From Bin80 sp965203305 (GTDB taxonomy: Bacteria; Bacteroidota; Rhodothermia; Rhodothermales; Bin80): a stretch of 64,000 bases of DNA. The notes below the pieces were generated by a model, which ran no database searches, was not told where the DNA came from, and saw only the letters and a program-made list of their open reading frames with translations. The stretch covers positions 3,224,001 to 3,288,000 of the forward strand of contig OZ241874.1 in the NCBI GenBank assembly GCA_965203305.1. The letters run 5' to 3'. The position numbers and the translations under genes were made by a program. Of this stretch, positions 61,771-64,000 are shown one piece after another (the stretch's first letter is position 1; each line of letters begins with the position of its first letter).

Positions 61771-62364
61771 ATGTCAAATTCATCACCTGAATCAGAAAAC
61801 CAGAGTGAAAGCCTCAATGATCACGTGCTCGCAATCCTGCGCCTGCTCGGGGAAGACCCCAACCGGGAGGGACTGCTGAAAACCCCCCATCGTGTCGCCA
61901 AATCCCTCTCATTCCTTACACAGGGATATCATATTGATGCAAAAGAAATCCTGAGATCCGCGATCTTTGAGGAGAAGTATGATGAGATGATCCTGGTCCG
62001 TGACATTGATGTATTCAGCCTTTGTGAACACCACATGCTTCCCTTTGTCGGCAAAGCCCATGTGGCTTATATCGCACAGAATCACATCGTCGGATTAAGC
62101 AAAATCCCCCGGGTGGTAGACGCGTATGCTCGCCGCCTGCAGGTGCAGGAACGACTGACCGTTCAGATCAGGGATGCCATTGATGAAGTGCTCCACCCCG
62201 TCGGAACTGCGGTCGTGATTGAAGCTACGCACATGTGCATGTCCATGCGAGGTGTTCAGAAACAGAATGCCATCACAGCAACCAGTGCCATGAGCGGTGC
62301 ATTTCTGGCAGAAGGGACCGCGAGAGCGGAATTCATGCGTCTGGTAGACTCCGGCAACCTCTGA
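61771..62364 (+). CDS. folE: GTP cyclohydrolase I
   Basis: A 197-residue enzyme converting GTP to 7,8-dihydroneopterin triphosphate for folate and, via QueD/PTPS, queuosine or pterins. FSLCEHHMLPFVGKAHVAYI carries zinc ligands Cys and His, and HMCMSMRGVQ carries the third ligand. The N-terminal GEDPNREGLLKTPHRVAK is typical. Convergent with the YqgE gene, with the stop codons one base apart. Confidence 0.96.
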   Translation: MSNSSPESENQSESLNDHVLAILRLLGEDPNREGLLKTPHRVAKSLSFLTQGYHIDAKEILRSAIFEEKYDEMILVRDIDVFSLCEHHMLPFVGKAHVAYIAQNHIVGLSKIPRVVDAYARRLQVQERLTVQIRDAIDEVLHPVGTAVVIEATHMCMSMRGVQKQNAITATSAMSGAFLAEGTARAEFMRLVDSGNL

Positions 62365-62365
62365 T

Positions 62366-62929
62366 TCAGTTCAGCCTCGGGTCATGCGGGAAGTTCGCCA
62401 GGATTGCGTACTCTCCACCCATCCTTCGGAGAAGAGAGCTCCACAGCTCGCCCGGGTCATGCTCAAATACCAGTTCTGCGCTTCCGCGGGTTACAATCCA
62501 GTAGTCCCTTTCCAGTTCACCCTCCAGTTGCCCCGGTGCCCAGCCGGAATACCCGACAAAGAAGCGTATCTGCTCTGATGTGATAGAATCGTATTCTGCC
62601 ACTTCCATTATATCATCAACATCCCCGCAAAGGGAGATGCCATCCACGACTGGTTCAGATTCCCTGATGTACTCTCCACAGCGGTGCAGGCAGAGCATGT
62701 AATTCTGGGCTACCGGACCGCCATAACAGACCACATGTGAGGGAAGGTTCTTTTCTAGCAGATGGTCCAGTGTCAGGCTTGTGGGACAGTTGATCACCAG
62801 TCCCATGCTTCCACTGGCATCATGAGAACATAACAGGACAACCGTTCGGTGAAACACATCTCCGGGCCGGGTGGGGGGACCGATCAAAAAATCACCCGGC
62901 GTAACCGTTCCGTGTCTTTGTTCCGTCAT
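62366..62929 (-). CDS. YqgE/AlgH family (UPF0301) protein
   Basis: A 187-residue protein of unknown biochemical role. The conserved N-terminus GDFLIGPPTRPGDVFHRTVV and SMGLVINCP, the YGGPV box and the C-terminal RFFVGYSGWAPGQLEGEL are diagnostic. I start at 62929 because ATG there overlaps the stop of the upstream gene (ATGA), indicating translational coupling. The longer frame begins inside that gene. Confidence 0.93.
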   Translation of the reverse strand: MTEQRHGTVTPGDFLIGPPTRPGDVFHRTVVLLCSHDASGSMGLVINCPTSLTLDHLLEKNLPSHVVCYGGPVAQNYMLCLHRCGEYIRESEPVVDGISLCGDVDDIMEVAEYDSITSEQIRFFVGYSGWAPGQLEGELERDYWIVTRGSAELVFEHDPGELWSSLLRRMGGEYAILANFPHDPRLN

Positions 62930-63348
62930 TCTTCGGAGGCAATCAGGGCTTTCAGGGCCCCGCACCAGTGATCTGCATTCCGGGTGATCGTGAGCACGTT
63001 GACATGCTGAAATCTCAGAAACAGCTCCATCATCATTCCCGGAACCTCTTCCCAGTCCTCTTGACGGATCAGAGCTTCCAGCGCATCGGCAGCTTTCCTG
63101 CTCCAGAGCCAGTCGTTCCGGAGAGCTTCCGCTTTCTTCCAGTAGTTCCGTTCATCCCACACATCTGCACTGCGTTCAATGGTTGCATAAATCCCGCGAA
63201 GCGAAAGCACAAACAGAGCGGTCATGTCCTTTGCCTCGTCGTCAAAATGATCTCTCTCGGCCAGCAAACGGAGGATCTCCGCACAAGTCCGAATCTGCGC
63301 GTTGCGCTCCTTGGCCGGCGTATCACCTGTACGAATAATCCGTCCCAT
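62926..63348 (-). CDS. Conserved-looking helical hypothetical protein
   Basis: A 140-residue, mostly alpha-helical soluble protein with many Trp and Arg residues (MGRIIRTGDTPAKERNAQIR ... NYWKKAEALRNDWLWSRKA). The family was not recognised. I start at 63348 (MGRIIRTG); a further 21 codons upstream are open but look non-coding. Its stop overlaps the YqgE start by 4 nt, so the two are a coupled pair. Confidence 0.65.
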   Translation of the reverse strand: MGRIIRTGDTPAKERNAQIRTCAEILRLLAERDHFDDEAKDMTALFVLSLRGIYATIERSADVWDERNYWKKAEALRNDWLWSRKAADALEALIRQEDWEEVPGMMMELFLRFQHVNVLTITRNADHWCGALKALIASEE

Positions 63349-63509
63349 ACAATCACTGCCTGATCTATTCCCTTTCCTTGAAGATACGGAAATCTGCGGG
63401 GGTGATCTCACATCTCGGGGGGAGCAGAACCTCTCTTCTGAGCATACCTGTAACGCATGATCTTTTCAAAAAATTTGCAGAGACATCCGGTCCTGATGAT
63501 TCGTTCTCT

Positions 63510-64000
63510 CTATTTCAACCTTCCGATCCAGTCCCCGAACTCTGGACGCTTGGTTAATTTTGCAAGAATCAGGTAGGTTCCGGCAAAAATAGCGATGACC
63601 GCAATTCCATTCCAGACCGGATTCCAGTCTTGCGTGACATACCAGAGGGTACAGGAAGGAATCAGTGCAGCCACTGCCAAAAGTACCATGGTACCTACAG
63701 CATCCCATGGAATAAAACCCGTTTGCAGTCGAAACTTGAGTGCCCTTCGGAGAAACCACCATTCCACCCAGGCTGCCACCGCGCTACCGGCTGCCAGTCC
63801 AACCGCACCAAAGTACAGGGCAGACGGGCCGGTCCCCGGGATCAAAGACACGCTCACCTGATCCAGTGCAAACATTGCAGGAATCGCAACGACAAGCGCG
63901 ATGACTGCTCGTACTCCTGCCATGCGGGCCGGGGTGCGCGTGTCACCGAGTGCCCAGAACCCGTTCTGCAACAGACGGCTGCTGACCGTTGCCATAAGCC
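63510..64000 (-). CDS. murJ: Lipid II flippase MurJ, C-terminal part (cut by window edge)
   Basis: The C-terminal 163 codons of a MOP-superfamily transporter. The motif SRLLQNGFWALGDTRTPARM matches the conserved MurJ segment '..alxDTrTP'. At least four transmembrane helices follow. The frame is still open at position 64000, so the N-terminal helices lie outside. MurJ moves the peptidoglycan precursor lipid II across the inner membrane. Confidence 0.85.
   Translation of the reverse strand, partial: LMATVSSRLLQNGFWALGDTRTPARMAGVRAVIALVVAIPAMFALDQVSVSLIPGTGPSALYFGAVGLAAGSAVAAWVEWWFLRRALKFRLQTGFIPWDAVGTMVLLAVAALIPSCTLWYVTQDWNPVWNGIAVIAIFAGTYLILAKLTKRPEFGDWIGRLK

Overview
The window looks like a chromosomal segment of a Bacteroidota/Rhodothermota-type bacterium (Rhodothermia/Balneolia-like). 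This is inferred from protein content, not from a database search. The indicators are a 1753-residue secreted protein with a C-terminal type IX secretion sorting domain (NYPNPFNPSTRI motif), a GWxTD-domain protein, a HSDR_N_2-type protein, an SLC12-like permease and an FadN/FadA/FadE set. TGA, TAA and TAG are all used as ordinary stops.

Layout. 1-8.4 kb: an edge-truncated IS1595-type transposase, a very large DUF4011/MTES_1575/DUF3320-type helicase split by one in-frame TGA, a cupin, a CysQ-like phosphatase, a HSDR_N_2 protein and tRNA-Pro(CGG). 9.0-10.5 kb: a compact element with terminal inverted repeats (TIRs) and a perfect 8-bp target duplication whose only gene is an AAA+ ATPase. 10.5-19.5 kb: fatty-acid beta-oxidation genes (fadN, fadA, fadE), small proteins and a GWxTD protein. 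19.6-28.9 kb: polyprenyl diphosphate synthase, an RsbU/RsbW/RsbV-type partner-switching module, an M20 amidohydrolase, a DUF58 protein, pyrR and pyrB.

28.9-46.3 kb is the accessory zone. It holds a decayed second copy of the ATPase element, recognisable from both TIRs and from a 60-nt TIR-to-ATG spacing identical to the intact copy. That copy is split by about 3.3 kb of foreign DNA (ISL3 transposase remnant, lipoprotein and membrane-protein pair, VapE-like helicase remnant) and also carries a 288-bp MITE. Then come a third, intact ATPase gene, a complete ISL3-family IS with an 8-bp duplication just upstream of the T9SS surface protein, and two pilin-like secreted genes. The second of these is interrupted inside its signal peptide by an IS1634-type element with a 23-24-bp target duplication. 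A second MITE copy lies between them.

46.6-64 kb: a glycogen-synthase-like glycosyltransferase, an SLC12-like permease, a HiPIP, an IS21 remnant, a two-gene restriction-modification system, a PhoB/PhoR-like two-component system, coaE, an outer-membrane barrel candidate, a HIT protein, a PTPS/QueD protein, a small tandem-repeat cysteine-rich secreted protein, a DUF262/HNH GmrSD-like gene, folE, YqgE/AlgH and an edge-truncated MurJ.

The most novel signal is the family of single-gene ATPase elements at 9.0 kb and 28.9-33.8 kb, with a related gene at 33.9-35.0 kb. They have transposon-like ends and target duplications but no transposase. Their 8-bp duplications and a TATCCCG core in the TIR are shared with the local ISL3 element, which suggests mobilisation in trans.
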